Below, piece by piece: positions 1-11,044 of a DNA stretch of 64,000 nucleotides. The stretch spans positions 121,365,846-121,429,845 of the forward strand of contig OY757011.1 in the NCBI GenBank assembly GCA_963580285.1. The letters are read 5' to 3'. Each line of letters begins with the position of its first letter. The stretch's first letter is position 1. A model generated the notes under the pieces. The model saw only the letters and a program-made list of their open reading frames with translations. It ran no database searches and was not told where the DNA came from. The translations under genes and the position numbers were made by a program. The DNA is from Lucinisca nassula. Taxonomy: Eukaryota > Mollusca > Bivalvia > Lucinida > Lucinidae.

Positions 1-220
1 ATAACTTGACCAAGATGGTATATCCACCAAAAAACATGCTATCAAAGCTGCAGTTTACAGGGAACAAATAGAAGTTGTCCTTGAACTGTCGCCACACAGA
101 CCAATATGCATCATCATAACACACACTTTCGACATAGCGCGTGTTTTCACATTTCCAAAATGGCTACTTTTCTGATGAAAATCAGTGATATCGTTTTTAT
201 ATATACTGCAAACAAAGGCT

Positions 221-271
221 GTGGGTGCTCGTTAGAACCGCCTCCTCGAGGCGGTTCTAACGAGTACCCAC
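221..271. repeat. Short perfect hairpin (GTGGGT/GAACCGCC family), copy 1
   Basis: The arm reads GTGGGTGCTCGTTAGAACCG then CCTC, followed after a few bases by its complement, with one G/A difference near the outer end. Its mirror copy lies at 9652-9720. The same hairpin family recurs at several independent places in the window. Confidence 0.9.
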
Positions 272-497
272 ATCCTATGTCTCGGAGCAGAAAAAAATAT
301 ACCCCGTAAACTCCAGTTTTGTCTGTATAAAGTGGGGTTTATAGGGAGTGTTCATTTCACGGACTTGTTCAGGTGATGTTTGTCTCAATGGCGTCTTTCA
401 CACATTTACCTCATTACGAAAACACATGCGTGGGGCATAGTGCATCTTTTTTTATATCTCAAAAACGGACATTTTTTGATAAACATTTATGATATAT

Positions 498-740
498 TTC
501 TTATTAATACTCCAAACGTAGACTGTGGGTGTCCAATGGCGCGGTTCTAACGGGTAAATACAACTTATAAACATAGATTGTGGGTGCTCAGTTAGGCGGT
601 TCTGACGGGTACACACAACTTTTGGAGCAAAAATAAGGAATTTATGGTTTACTTTTATCAATAGTCCAATACATCAAACATAGGTTGTGGGTGCTAAATG
701 GGGTGCTTCTAACGATTACCCACAACCTATGTCTTGGAGC
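498..740. repeat. Cluster of degenerate GTGGGT hairpin-family copies
   Basis: Three partial copies sit in series: GACTGTGGGTGTCC with GCGGTTCTAACGGGTA, then GATTGTGGGTGCTC with GGCGGTTCTGACGGGTA, then CATAGGTTGTGGGTGCTA closing on ATTACCCACAACCTATG. Each is flanked by a GGAGCAAAAATAAGG-like segment, which recurs at the other copies. These are imperfect palindromes derived from the perfect hairpins at 221 and 1003. Confidence 0.75.
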
Positions 741-1002
741 AGAAATAAGGAAATGGTGTATACCCCTTTTAACCATAGTCTACTCTATATTCAGTGGGGT
801 TTCAAGGAGTGTTCAATACAGGACTTGTTAACATGAAGGTTTGATTTGCGCCCCCACCCACCGGGGCTTGGAGAAATAGTATGGAATGCATGACATCACA
901 TGAACAAGTCCGCGAAATGAAGACCCCCCTTAATCCCACTTTATATAGAGAAAACTGGGGTTTAAGGGGGTAAACATTATTTTTCTTATTTTTACTCCAA
1001 GA

Positions 1003-1069
1003 CATAGGTTGTGGGTACTCGTTAGAACCGCCTCATTGAGGCGGTTCTAACGAGTACCCACAACATATG
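1003..1069. repeat. Short perfect hairpin (GTGGGT/GAACCGCC family), copy 2
   Basis: About 30 bp arms (CATAGGTTGTGGGTACTCG, then TTAGAACCGCCTC) close over the loop ATT. The outermost bases differ slightly (ACCTATG against ACATATG). Mirror copy in the right arm at 7584-7652. Confidence 0.9.
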
Positions 1070-1170
1070 TTTGTAGTATTTATAAGAAAAATATCACAGA
1101 TTTTCATCAGAAAAGTAGCCATTTTGGAGATGTGAAAAAATGCACTATGCCATACGGGCGAGTTATCGTA

Positions 1171-1262
1171 ATGATGCTTCCACGCAGAGTTGAAACGGAA
1201 CGCACATGTAAACCGCTCAGACGGTCTAACCCTGTCAAGAAAAGCTGGGGCGGTCTAACGAG
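1171..1262 (+). repeat. SINE-body-like segment inside IR-1 left arm
   Basis: The stretch ATGATGCTTCCACGCAGAG, followed by a GAAAC..CGCAC block and TAAACCGCT, matches the 5' half of the ~300 bp SINE family found at 33170, 35072, 59812 and 63423. Here it lacks the SINE 3' half and tail. The inverted counterpart is at about 7385-7495. Either the SINE took its body from this repeat, or an old SINE fragment was swept into the fold-back. Confidence 0.6.
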
Positions 1263-1285
1263 TACATGTTCCCACAATTTATGAT

Positions 1286-1650
1286 TTTAACAACAAACAA
1301 GAGGGCCATGATGGCCCTGGTTCGCTCACCTGATCCATATTGAAGAAATGAAATTTTAAGTAATATGTTAAGTTGGAGTGGAAGGTTTGAGCAGTTTTGG
1401 TTGACAGTGACCCAAGGAACATTTCTGTGAAATTTTTTCAAACCCATCGAATATTCCTATGATTTGTTTTCCCTTTTCATTTTTGAGAACAAATCTTATA
1501 TGAGTTTATCAATTTTAAGTTCTTGCGACCATCTTGTTCAGCAGAGTGGAGCAATTTGAGCAAATTTGACAGATGGTACCCAAAAATTATTCCTGTGAAA
1601 ACATTTATAAACTAGAATAATGTCGATTGCGCGCCATCGCAAATCCCCAC
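1286..1650 (+). repeat. Palindrome-headed dispersed repeat (AGGGCCATGATGGCCCT head)
   Basis: It opens with the near-perfect palindrome AGGGCCATGATGGCCCT followed by GGTTCGCTCACCTGA, then AT-rich sequence with spaced blocks. Its inverted copy is at about 6990-7345. Related heads with different central bases occur at 42786 (AGGACCATTATGGTCCT) and 45202 (AGGACCATTGGTCCT). No coding potential is supported. Confidence 0.65.
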
Positions 1651-1679
1651 GCTTTTTACAGAGGGGCCTAGTACCGAAA

Positions 1680-1935
1680 ACCCCTCACCCTGGGCCCTAA
1701 TTTGACCCCAGGGTCAAAATATTACATGTATTATATTCTACTAATCATGTCCTTCAATTTGATATGCCACATGACTATGTTCCAAAAAACTTAAATTTTG
1801 ACCCTTTGACCCCTCCCCCAGGGCCCCAATCTGATCCCAGGGTCAAAATTTTACTTGTATTGTATTCTATTAATCACCCCCTTCAATTTGATATTCCATA
1901 TGACTATACTCGGTAAAAAAATAAATGTAACGTTG
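1680..1935 (+). repeat. ~126 bp tandem units with CCCAGGGTCAAAAT core
   Basis: Two adjacent diverged units each contain CAGGGTCAAAAT, then TATTCTA, then TTCAATTTGATAT. The right arm (6480-6970) has an extra partial unit, accounting for part of the length difference between arms. Confidence 0.7.
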
Positions 1936-2004
1936 CACGCCCTCATCATGTAAGGAAGCTGTGTACCGAATTTGGTTACATTCCGACCAGTAGTTAAGGA
2001 TAGC

Positions 2005-2045
2005 GTGACGGACAGACGGACGGACGGACAGACGGACGGACGGAT
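2005..2045. repeat. GACG/GACA microsatellite
   Basis: Runs of GGACGGACGGACAGACGG. Its mirror image is at about 6368-6412. Such tracts sit next to hairpin heads throughout the window. Confidence 0.85.
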
Positions 2046-2261
2046 GTTCTCACGGTTGTATACTTATGTGGCTATTTTTGGCAGGATTGATACTTAAGTG
2101 GCTACTTTTAGCCACAGAAAAGAAGTATTTTTGGTGTCTAACGGAATAAATCCCATAGACTTACATTGATTCTGTCCATTTACATAGCCACCTAACTATA
2201 CATTTGTTGGTGCGGTCATACAGACGGACGGAAGCGTTCACAATATCCCCGAACGCTTTTT

Positions 2262-2561
2262 TTTAAAAAGCGTGGAGATAATCAGTCGCTAGAGCGATCA
2301 CAAAAGTTTTGTTTCCTACAAATAGCCAGTTACCTTGACATTGAGCCCCAATACCTGAAAGTTGAACTCGCTCAAGCTAATAAAATTCCCAACATTTATG
2401 TGAAGTGATATTAAAATACATTGATAAATGTAAAACTATTTAAACTAGAACGATGACAAAGTTTTTTTTTTTCTGAAAACAGCCATAATGACCTCGGCCT
2501 TCATCCCAGCAACCTGAAAGTCGCATTTGCTTGATATATTATCATACCAAACATTTACGCA
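2262..2561 (+). repeat. Left arm of nested inverted repeat IR-1b
   Basis: Roughly 300 bp that reappear inverted at 3514-3812 (for example TGATCGCTCTAG and ACTTTCAGGTATTGGGGCTC on the other strand). It starts at AAAAAGCGTGGAGATAATCAG, directly abutting the end of the outer left arm, so two palindromes are stacked. The junction itself forms a small palindrome around AACGCTTTTTTTTAAAAAGC. Confidence 0.85.
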
Positions 2562-3513
2562 ATTATCTAAAAAATTCCTCAATGAATTTTTTTGAAAACA
2601 TTTCTGTGTATTGCCCGTCTATGGTACACAATACCCACAAAATATGGTCACTCTGAAAACTCCCAGGCTATGGCTCACGGTGACTCGAACCAGGGTACCC
2701 AACCCAAAATATAGCCACTTGTTGCATATATTGTGAGGCGATTTGCTCGGAACTTCCCCAATGAATTTTTCGGAATACATTTCTGTGTATTGCCCGTCTA
2801 TGGTACATGTTATAATCTTCACTCTAGTCTCTAGATTTATTGATGGATTTTAATGTAGCTTCACACAAATGCTGGTATGATAATTTCTCCAGCAAGTTAG
2901 AGTTTCAGGGTCCTGGGTGCAAGGTCATAGTCAATGTGGCTGTTTTTAGAAGAAAAAAAAAAACCTTTGACTTCACTCTAGCACCTACATTTATCAAAAG
3001 ATTTTTTATGTAACTTCACACAAATGTTGTGTATGATAATATCTCGAGCAAGCTGGACCATCAGGTTACTGCATGGGCTCAAGGTAAAGGTCTATTTTAG
3101 AAAAAAAAATGTCATCGCTCTAGTGCCTACATTAATTGATATATTTTAATGTAACTTTTCACAAATGCTAGGTATAATAATATATTGAGCAGTTTGACTT
3201 TCAGTGTCCTGAGCTTAAATGAAGGTCACGGTGGCTATTTTTAGATTTTTTTTCATGGCTCTAGCGCCTGCATTTATCAATGGAATTTGATGTAACTTCA
3301 CAGAAATGTTAGGTATGATAATATCTGAACCAAGATCAACATTTAGGGTCTGGACACAAGATCAAGGTTATTATGGCTATTCTTGGAAAAACTTTGTTAA
3401 GGCTCTTGTGCCTACATTTATGGATGGATTTTAATATACCTTCGCGCAAACTTTGTTAAGGCTCTTGTGCCTACATTTATGGATGGATTTTAATATACTT
3501 TCGCGCAAATGTT
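2562..3513. repeat. Degenerate ~150 bp tandem repeats between IR-1b arms
   Basis: Recurring blocks CTAGNGCCTACATTTAT, TGTAACTTCACACAAATG, TATGATAATAT and CAAGGTCA..GTGGCTATTTTTAG appear about every 130-160 bp. Two direct duplications are visible: a 60 bp unit (3390-3449 and 3450-3509) and an ATTTCTGTGTATTGCCCGTC block (about 2604 and 2780). No coding sequence supported. Confidence 0.75.
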
Positions 3514-3812
3514 TGGTATGATAATATATCAAGCAAATGCGACTTTCAGGTTGCTGGGATGAAGGCCGAGGTCATTATGGCTGTTTTCAGAAAAAAAAAA
3601 AACTTTGTCATCGTTCTAGTTTAAATAGTTTTACATTTATCAATGTATTTTAAAATCACTTCACATAAATGTTGGGAATTTTATTAGCTTGAGCGAGTTC
3701 AACTTTCAGGTATTGGGGCTCAATGTCAAGGTAACTGGCTATTTGTAGGAAACAAAACTTTTGTGATCGCTCTAGCTACTGATTATCTCCACGCTTTTTA
3801 TAAATCAAAGCA
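3514..3812 (-). repeat. Right arm of nested inverted repeat IR-1b
   Basis: Inverted partner of 2262-2561, ending with GATTATCTCCACGCTTTTTA. The CCACGCTTTTTA end-motif also occurs at about 1650 and 6980, suggesting a recurrent repeat boundary. Confidence 0.85.
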
Positions 3813-4110
3813 CTGAGAGTGCTGATGGAGCGTAGCTTTGATAATTTGATTTAGCGTCTGATTGGTATTTTAATTCAGGCTCATATTGATCCAATGAACA
3901 TACATGTAGCTGTTTGAAGCTATTCTGGGCCAGAAGTCGTGTTAAAGCAACAAGACCAATATTGAAATTAACTCACGCTAAGGTGTAGACCCCGCAACAA
4001 CCAGCACGAAAACACGCCTGTACAAATACATTGTCATTTTTTTTTTGGCAAAAAAAAAAAAAAAATGGAAATTTTAAGATACAAAATTGTGATATTTTCT
4101 TATCTCTGCT
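3813..4110. other. Unassigned AT-rich spacer
   Basis: No family, tandem period or believable reading frame recognised. A long T run and a long A run lie near 4038-4065. Confidence 0.5.
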
Positions 4111-4187
4111 CAAAACATTGATTGCGGGGACTTGATTGAACCGCCTTGGCGAGGCAGTTTTATCAAGAACCCACAATCAATGTTTTT
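4111..4187. repeat. GTGGGT hairpin-family copy, diverged
   Basis: CAAAACATTGATTGCGGGGA closes on CCCACAATCAATGTTTTTG, with the inner CCGCCTTGGCGAGGC palindrome. It is outside the IR-1 arms, so the hairpin family is dispersed independently of them. Confidence 0.75.
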
Positions 4188-4429
4188 GAGCAATACAACA
4201 ACCATGCAGTTCAACAGTTTACTTGAAGATTTCTGCTGAGCTATAGTTCGTGCAATAACTGCGGCTTGCGCAATTGTTTGGCGGCTTTAAAGTTATTTTA
4301 TGGAATCAGTTTTTGAAAAAATACCTTTGGGAGGTTATTTATCTTGCATTAGACATTCTTCTTGGTTACGACTTGATTGTGAAAAATTATCATACTTTTC
4401 CCAGCAGTTTATAAGTTATACATCCGCAA

Positions 4430-5215
4430 TCAGTCTTTAAAAATTGCCTCGGTGAGGCTGTTTATAAAGCTATCTGGCATTAGACAATACCATTAGCTTG
4501 ATCTTGTCAATTTACATCTGCATGCAAAACATTATAAAAATATACCCGTCGGGTTGAAAGTTATAAGACCGTGTCAGTGGGTGAATTTTTTACCTTGCCG
4601 AGGCTAAAATAAAGAAATTGGGCATTCAGGAATCGCGTTGGTTAGATCTGTACATTATCTCTCTGCATGCTAACAGTTGTCAAAAATATTCCAAGTAGAT
4701 TAGAAGTTACACTTCGAAATAATTTTTCAGTTTGCCTAGGCGAGGCCGTTTGCAAAGTAATTTGGCATAAGACAATTTTGCGGGTTATGTATTGTCAATA
4801 TCAACCTGTATGCCGAAAATGATCAAATCCGGGTTTAGATGTTATACTCTGTATTCATTTTTTATATTATTTTGCCTCGGCGAGGCCATTCATAAAGTAA
4901 TCTTGCATAAAACAGCCTCACGGGTTAGGTATTGTAAATATCAACCCGAATGCCAAAAACGATCGGAATATTCAGAGAGGTTTGAACATTATACTCTGTT
5001 AACATTTTTCTAAATATATATTGCATCGGTGAGGCCATTTATGAAGTGATCTTGCATACGACAGTTTCTTGGGTTAGTTATTGTCAATATCAATCCATAG
5101 GAATATTTGAAGAGGTTTAGACATTATACTCCGTTATTATTATATAAAAATAAATTGCCTCGACGAGGCCATTTATGAAATGATCTGGCATTAAGGCAAT
5201 TTCTTTGGTTAGATA
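4430..5215 (+). repeat. ~140 bp degenerate tandem array with GCCTCGGCGAGGC core
   Basis: Six units begin near 4441, 4585, 4733, 4871, 5022 and 5156. Each contains a TTGCCTCGGCGAGGCC-like small palindrome, then TTTATAAAGTAATCTGGCAT, GGGTTAGATATTGTCAATAT and a GTTATACTCTGTT segment. The palindromic core resembles the centre of the GTGGGT hairpin at 4111, so the array may have grown from one. Confidence 0.8.
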
Positions 5216-5229
5216 TTGTCAATACAGCA

Positions 5230-5400
5230 CAGTACACAGTCTTTTACCGGAAACCAACAACTGCCCTTCTTGGATCAGCGAAAGGGATAGAATCACCGTG
5301 GAACAGATTTCACGATCAATCTCCTGGAAAGAATGTTGCCGAACCCGGCAGGTATCGAACTTGCGTCTGAGCTGAAAATTTGCTTTATTTATGGTCACGT
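5230..5400 (-). repeat. Possible tRNA-derived SINE fragment
   Basis: On the minus strand AGTTCGATACC (about 5348-5358) matches a pol III B-box and sits in a tRNA-like context (CGCAAGTTCGATACCTGCC). I could not identify a clear A-box, tail or target duplication, so this is tentative. Confidence 0.35.
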
Positions 5401-5439
5401 GCCTAGGACGCAGACAGGTCGCTTTAAAAAAGTAACACC

Positions 5440-5465
5440 CCCCCCCCCCACACACACACACACAT
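5440..5465. repeat. C-tract plus (CA)n microsatellite
   Basis: About eleven C residues followed by a CA run. Short frames crossing it are not coding. Confidence 0.9.
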
Positions 5466-6151
5466 TAACCCATACTCTGAGTATGTGTCTAGCAGCCTTT
5501 TTAGGGACAAACATAGCAGACCCAAATCAGACGCTACAACAAGTGGCGTCTCATCTGTGTCTAAACTGCAAAATTTACTCCTTTCAATATAAGCCTTGAC
5601 TTGCACCTGTCCAAACTCATTCCAACTGTCTTATTTTGGTAATACATTATCGACCCACACTGCGTACTTTTAACCCATTTTAAACGAATGGAATCCTCAA
5701 CACCTTATATCAGTATGGGATGAGTTCATTTTAAAATCAGGGATGTCAGGTTGTGGCTTCCACGAAATATTTGGCAAAAATGGCTGAACCTTTTTTGTAA
5801 GTATGCAGTGAAGGGCATAATGAGACTCCGCGTTGTGTGGTATCTGATCTGGGTTTGTCCTGTTTGCAAGTTGCCAGGTTTGGGATTTTATGGTACAAAT
5901 GGGCTGTAAACTGGGTTATATGAACTGAACTATAAAACGATTAGACTGCTACACAGTTCATCTATTAAAAATATTCATCTATTCCGTTTGAAATAGGTGG
6001 TCTGTGAAGCAGTCTATAAGAAGATACCACATGGCGTAATAATCTACTACGTTAACACGGGGTACTATATTCTCAGGTCATATGCATTAACACCGAAAGT
6101 AGTGCCGAAATCACTTCTCATCTCACTGGAGCTACGCTGCAACAGCTACGC
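5466..6151. other. Unassigned spacer at the fold-back centre
   Basis: No recognised repeat family or coding frame. It ends at the inner boundary of the IR-1 right arm. Confidence 0.4.
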
Positions 6152-7583
6152 TCCAAAAAGCGTTCGGGGATATTGTGAACGCTTCCGTCCGTCTGTATGA
6201 CCGCACCAACAAATGTATAGTTAGGTGGCTATGTAAATGGACAGAATCAATGTAAGTCTATGGGATTTATTCCGTTAGACACCAAAAATACTTCTTTTCT
6301 GTGGCTAAAAGTAGCCACTTAAGTATCAATCCTGCCAAAAATAGCCACATAAGTATACAACCGTGAGAACATCCGTCCGTCCGTCTGTCCGTCCGTCCGT
6401 CTGTCCGTCACGCTATCCTTAACTACTGGTCGGAATGTAACCAAATTCGGTACACAGCTTCCTTACATGATGAGGGCGTGCAACGTTACATTTATTTTTG
6501 GCACCGCCCCCAGGGGCCTTGGGGAGGGGTCAAAAGGTCAAATATCAATTAAATTCAATTTCAAAGTCAATTTTATAGATTTTGAAACCAAACTTTGCAT
6601 AAGTAATTATTAATGATATATGTAACACATATTGAACGGGATTTTGGCTTCGACCCCGAGGTCATGTCCAAGGGGTCGGACTTCGTGGGGGGTGGGGGGG
6701 GTCAGGGTGTCAAAATTCAAATTTTACCGAGTATAGTCATATGGAATATCAAATTGAAGGGGGTGATTAATAGAATACAATACAAGTAAAATTTTGACCC
6801 TGGGATCAGATTGGGGCCCTGGGGGAGGGGTCAAAGGGTCAAAATTTAAGTTTTTTGGAACATAGTCATGTGGCATATCAAATTGAAGGACATGATTAGT
6901 AGAATATAATACAGGTAATATTTTGACCCTGGGGTCAAATTAGGGCCCAGGGTGAGGGGTTTTCGGTACTAGGCCCCTCTGTAAAAAGCGTGGGGATTTG
7001 CGATGGCGCGCAATCGACATTATTCTAGTTTATAAATGTTTTCACAGGAATAATTTTTGGGTACCATCTGTCAAATTTGCTCAAATTGCTCCACTCTGCT
7101 GAACAAGATGGTCGCAAGAACTTAAAATTGATAAACTCATATAAGATTTGTTCTCAAAAATGAAAAGGGAAAAAAAATCATAGGAATATTCGATGGGTTT
7201 GAAAAAAATTCACAGAAATGTTCCTTGGGTCACTGTCAACCAAAACTGCTCAAACCTTCCACTCCAACTTAACATATTACTTAAAATTTCATTTCTTCAA
7301 TATGGATCAGGTGAGCGAACCAGGGCCATCATGGCCCTCTTGTTTGTTGTTAAAATCATAAATTGTGGGAACATGTACTCGTTAGACCGCCCCAGCTTTT
7401 CTTGACAGGGTTAGACCGTCTGAGCGGTTTACATGTACCAGTACTCAAGTGCGTTCCGTTTCAACTCTGCGTGGAAGCATCATTACGATAACTCGCCCGT
7501 ATGGCATAGTGCATTTTTTCACATCTCCAAAATGGCTACTTTTCTGATGAAAATCTGTGATATTTTTCTTATAAATACTACAA

Positions 7584-7652
7584 ACATAGGTTGTGGGTAC
7601 TCGTTAGAACCGCCTCAATGAGGCGGTTCTAACGAGTACCCACAACCTATGT
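7584..7652. repeat. GTGGGT hairpin, right-arm copy
   Basis: ACATAGGTTGTGGGTACTCG and its complement close a ~32 bp perfect stem over the loop AAT. Mirror of 1003-1069, where the loop differs and an outer base has changed. Confidence 0.9.
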
Positions 7653-9330
7653 CTTGGAGTAAAAATAAGAAAAATAATGTTTACCCCCTTAAACCCCAGT
7701 TTTCTCTATATAAAGTGGGATTAAGGGGGGTCTTCATTTCGCGGACTTGTTCATGTGATGTCATGCATTCCAAACTATTTCTCCAAGCCCCGATGGGTGG
7801 GGGGGGGGGGGGCAAATCAAACCTTCATGTTAACAAGTCCTGTATTGAACACTCCTTGAAACCCCACTGAATATAGAGTAGACTATGGTTAAAAGGGGTA
7901 TACACCATTTCCTTATTTCTGCTCCAAGACATAGGTTGTGGGTAATCGTTAGAAGCACCCCATTTAGCACCCACAACCTATGTTTGATGTATTGGACTAT
8001 TGATAAAAGTAAATCATAAATTCCTTATTTTTGCTCCAAGACAAAAGTTGTGTGTACCCACAACCTATGTCTTGGAGTAAAAATAAGAAAAATAATGTTT
8101 ACCCCCTTAAACCCCAGTTTTCTCTATATAAAGTGGGATTAAGGGGGGTCTTCATTTCGCGGACTTGTTCATGTGATGTCATGCATTCCAAACTATTTCT
8201 CCAAGCCCCGATGGGTGGGGGGGGGGGCGCAAATCAAACCTTCATGTTAACAAGTCCTGTATTGAACACTCCTTGAAACCCCACTGAATATAGAGTAGAC
8301 TATGGTTAAAAGGGGTATACACCATTTCCTTATTTCTGCTCCAAGACATAGGTTGTGGGTAATCGTTAGAAGCACCCCATTTAGCACCCACAACCTATGT
8401 TTGATGTATTGGACTATTGATAAAAGTAAATCATAAATTCCTTATTTTTGCTCCAAGACAAAAGTTGTGTGTACCCACAACCTATGTCTTGGAGTAAAAA
8501 TAAGAAAAATAATGTTTACCCCCTTAAACCCCAGTTTTCTCTATATAAAGTGGGATTAAGGGGGGTCTTCATTTCGCGGACTTGTTCATGTGATGTCATG
8601 CATTCCAAACTATTTCTCCAAGCCCCGATGGGTGGGGGGGGGGGGGGGGGGGGGGGCGCAAATCAAACCTTCATGTTAACAAGTCCTGTATTGAACACTC
8701 CTTGAAACCCCACTGAATATAGAGTAGACTATGGTTAAAAGGGGTATACACCATTTCCTTATTTCTGCTCCAAGACATAGGTTGTGGGTAATCGTTAGAA
8801 GCACCCCATTTAGCACCCACAACCTATGTTTGATGTATTGGACTATTGATAAAAGTAAATCATAAATTCCTTATTTTTGCTCCAAGACAAAAGTTGTGTG
8901 TACCCACAACCTATGTCTTGGAGTAAAAATAAGAAAAATAATGTTTACCCCCTTAAACCCCAGTTTTCTCTATATAAAGTGGGATTAAGGGGGGTCTTCA
9001 TTTCGCGGACTTGTTCATGTGATGTCATGCATTCCAAACTATTTCTCCAAGCCCCGATGGGTGGGGGGGGGGGGGGGGGCAAATCAAACCTTCATGTTAA
9101 CAAGTCCTGTATTGAACACTCCTTGAAACCCCACTGAATATAGAGTAGACTATGGTTAAAAGGGGTATACACCATTTCCTTATTTCTGCTCCAAGACATA
9201 GGTTGTGGGTAATCGTTAGAAGCACCCCATTTAGCACCCACAACCTATGTTTGATGTATTGGACTATTGATAAAAGTAAATCATAAATTCCTTATGTTTG
9301 CTCCAAGACAAAAGTTGTGTGTACCCGTCA
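7649..9330 (+). repeat. Four-copy ~420 bp tandem repeat
   Basis: Units start near 7649, 8067, 8484 and 8913 (spacings 418, 417 and 429 bp) and are almost identical. Length differs mainly through a poly-G tract after CCCCGATGGGT (about 14, 10, 22 and 17 G). The homologous segment of the left arm has a single copy and no long G run (CCCACCCACCGGGG). The repeated 60-86 residue frames inside are a by-product of the duplication: the G run codes poly-Gly and its length shifts the frame. Confidence 0.93.
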
Positions 9331-9651
9331 GAACCGCCTTACTGAGCACCCACAATCTATGTTTATAAGTTGTATTTACCCGTTAGAACCGCGCCATTGG
9401 ACACCCACAGTCTACGTTTGGAGTATTAATAAGAAATATATCATAAATGTTTATCAAAAAATGTCCGTTTTTGAGATATAAAAAAAGATGCACTATGCCC
9501 CGCGCATGTGTTTTCGTAATGAGGTAAATGTGTGAAAGACGCCATTGAGACAAACATCACCTGAACAAGTCCGTGAAATGAACACTCCCTATAAACCCCA
9601 CTTTATATAGACAAAACTGGAGTTTACGGGGTATATTTTTTCTGCTCCGAG

Positions 9652-9720
9652 ACATAGGATGTGGGTACTCGTTAGAACCGCCTCGATGAGGCGGTTCTAA
9701 CGAGCACCCACAGCCTTTGT
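9652..9720. repeat. GTGGGT hairpin, outer right-arm copy
   Basis: GTGGGTACTCGTTAGAACCG and its complement. The loop reads CGAT here and CTCG in the partner at 221-271. Confidence 0.9.
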
Positions 9721-9954
9721 TTGCAGTATATATAAAAACGATATCACTGATTTTCATCAGAAAAGTAGCCATTTTGGAAATGTGAAAACACGCGCTATGT
9801 CGAAAGTGTGTGTTATGATGATGCATATTGGTCTGTGTGGCGACAGTTCAAGGACAACTTCTATTTGTTCCCTGTAAACTGCAGCTTTGATAGCATGTTT
9901 TTTGGTGGATATACCATCTTGGTCAAGTTATACTATCCAAATATTTTGTGTGTG

Positions 9955-10110
9955 TTTTTATGCTCCCTGAAGGGAGAGCATATAGTCGCCACTTTGTCCG
10001 TCCGTCTGACTGTTCATCCGTCTATCCGTCCATCCATCACACTTTCTCTAAAAGGATTAAAGGTAATTAAGTGAAACTTGAAATACTGATAGAGGGCAAT
10101 GAGGGGAATC
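9955..10110 (+). repeat. Hairpin-headed repeat (GCTCCCTGAAGGGAGAGC head)
   Basis: The small hairpin TGCTCCCTGAAGGGAGAGCA is followed by GTCGCC and a GTCC/ATCC-rich simple repeat (9995-10045), then TTTCTCTAAAAGGATTAAAGG. This hairpin plus GTCC-tract order is shared with the heads at 26395, 27672 and 43706. Confidence 0.7.
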
Positions 10111-10802
10111 GCAGACTGCAAGAACCATAACCATGTCACCAGTATCCTCGGCTAATTACCCACCTAATTGGACTCAAAATCTTTAAATATTTATATCAAG
10201 ATTTAGAAATACGGTACTTAAAACTATCATCTAAAAACAAAATGTACAGTTCACCGCCAACGCTTAATATATTAGGGGAATCGATCGGGAAGGGTGTTTT
10301 TTTTTTTTTTTTTTTAAATCATCCAACCTAAATAGTCTAGATAAGTAGTCTCCCTTGCATTCAGGAAGTATCAGGGAGCGATACTTATTTCAAATATTTA
10401 TTTGCCATACAACTTCGACAAAGACCGACAGTTTCCGGAGGCAACACCATATATGGGCATTGCAAAATTCGATAAAGATGTACATGTCAAACCATAACTT
10501 TACAAGTATATACTTTCGCCTTGTTCATTGAGCGATGGAACCTATTTAACCGTACGTTTTGCATCTGGATGTATAGCACACGCAACACAGTAGATCTTAC
10601 AGAATACAAGGCTTTGAATTACACGAGTCCTCTGAATCGTTGCATCGGTTAACGTGACGTAAGATGACGTTGTTGGTTTAGAAAGTCTTCAAAAGGTAGA
10701 AAGTCAATGATACAAACTTGTACTTGCAGTAATGCACAGATAGAAGTATAAGAAGATGTTAAAACAACATGTTACTAGTATAACTACTCTCCAGTACTAC
10801 TA
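10111..10802. other. Unassigned sequence
   Basis: A T run near 10298-10316 is the only notable feature. No repeat family or coding frame recognised. Confidence 0.4.
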
Positions 10803-11028
10803 CAAACTACACAGTACGACGTTCAGCATTGACAATTGTCATAACTATACCCCATTCCACGTTTCAAACTACACATTACGATGTTTAGCGTTGACAAATG
10901 TAATATTTACATGTCTGTATTTTGACAAATGTAATGTTTACAATTCATAACTATACCCCATTCCATGTTTCAAACTACACATTACGATGTATAACGTTGA
11001 CCAATGTAATGTTTACATGTCTGTATTT
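10803..11028 (+). repeat. Short ~105 bp degenerate tandem repeat
   Basis: The block CAAACTACACATTACGATGT, followed by GTTGAC(A/C)AATGTAATGTTTACATGTCTGTATTTT, occurs near 10865 and 10970, with a weaker copy at 10803. The small frame across it is therefore repeat sequence. Confidence 0.75.
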
Positions 11029-11044
11029 TTGGCAATGATTAACC

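Larger units (their letters stand above)
1..2261 (+). repeat. Left arm of fold-back inverted repeat IR-1
   Basis: This segment is the reverse complement of 6152-9931. The match starts at base 1 (its partner is the end of the right arm, near 9931) and runs inward to the junction near 2261. It contains short perfect hairpins, a SINE-like body, a GGCCATGATGGCC-headed repeat, CCCAGGGTCAAAAT-type tandem units and a GACG microsatellite. Compared with the right arm it has one instead of four copies of a ~420 bp unit and lacks ~225 bp present at about 6499-6725. The arm may continue past the left edge of the window, so its true length is unknown. Confidence 0.93.
6152..9931 (-). repeat. Right arm of fold-back inverted repeat IR-1
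   Basis: Inverted copy of 1-2261, alignable over its whole length with few substitutions. The inner end lies at the CGTTCGGGGATATTGTGAAC motif and the outer end at TTGGTCAAGTTAT. It is longer than the left arm because of a four-copy tandem expansion (7649-9330) and ~225 bp near 6499-6725. The short translations inside it are mirror images of those in the left arm and are not believable genes. Confidence 0.93.

Noticed and set aside
8031..9137. Four near-identical 81-86 residue proteins with poly-Gly
   Set aside because: Produced by a tandem 420-bp noncoding duplication. The poly-Gly is a variable poly-G tract that changes frame between copies.
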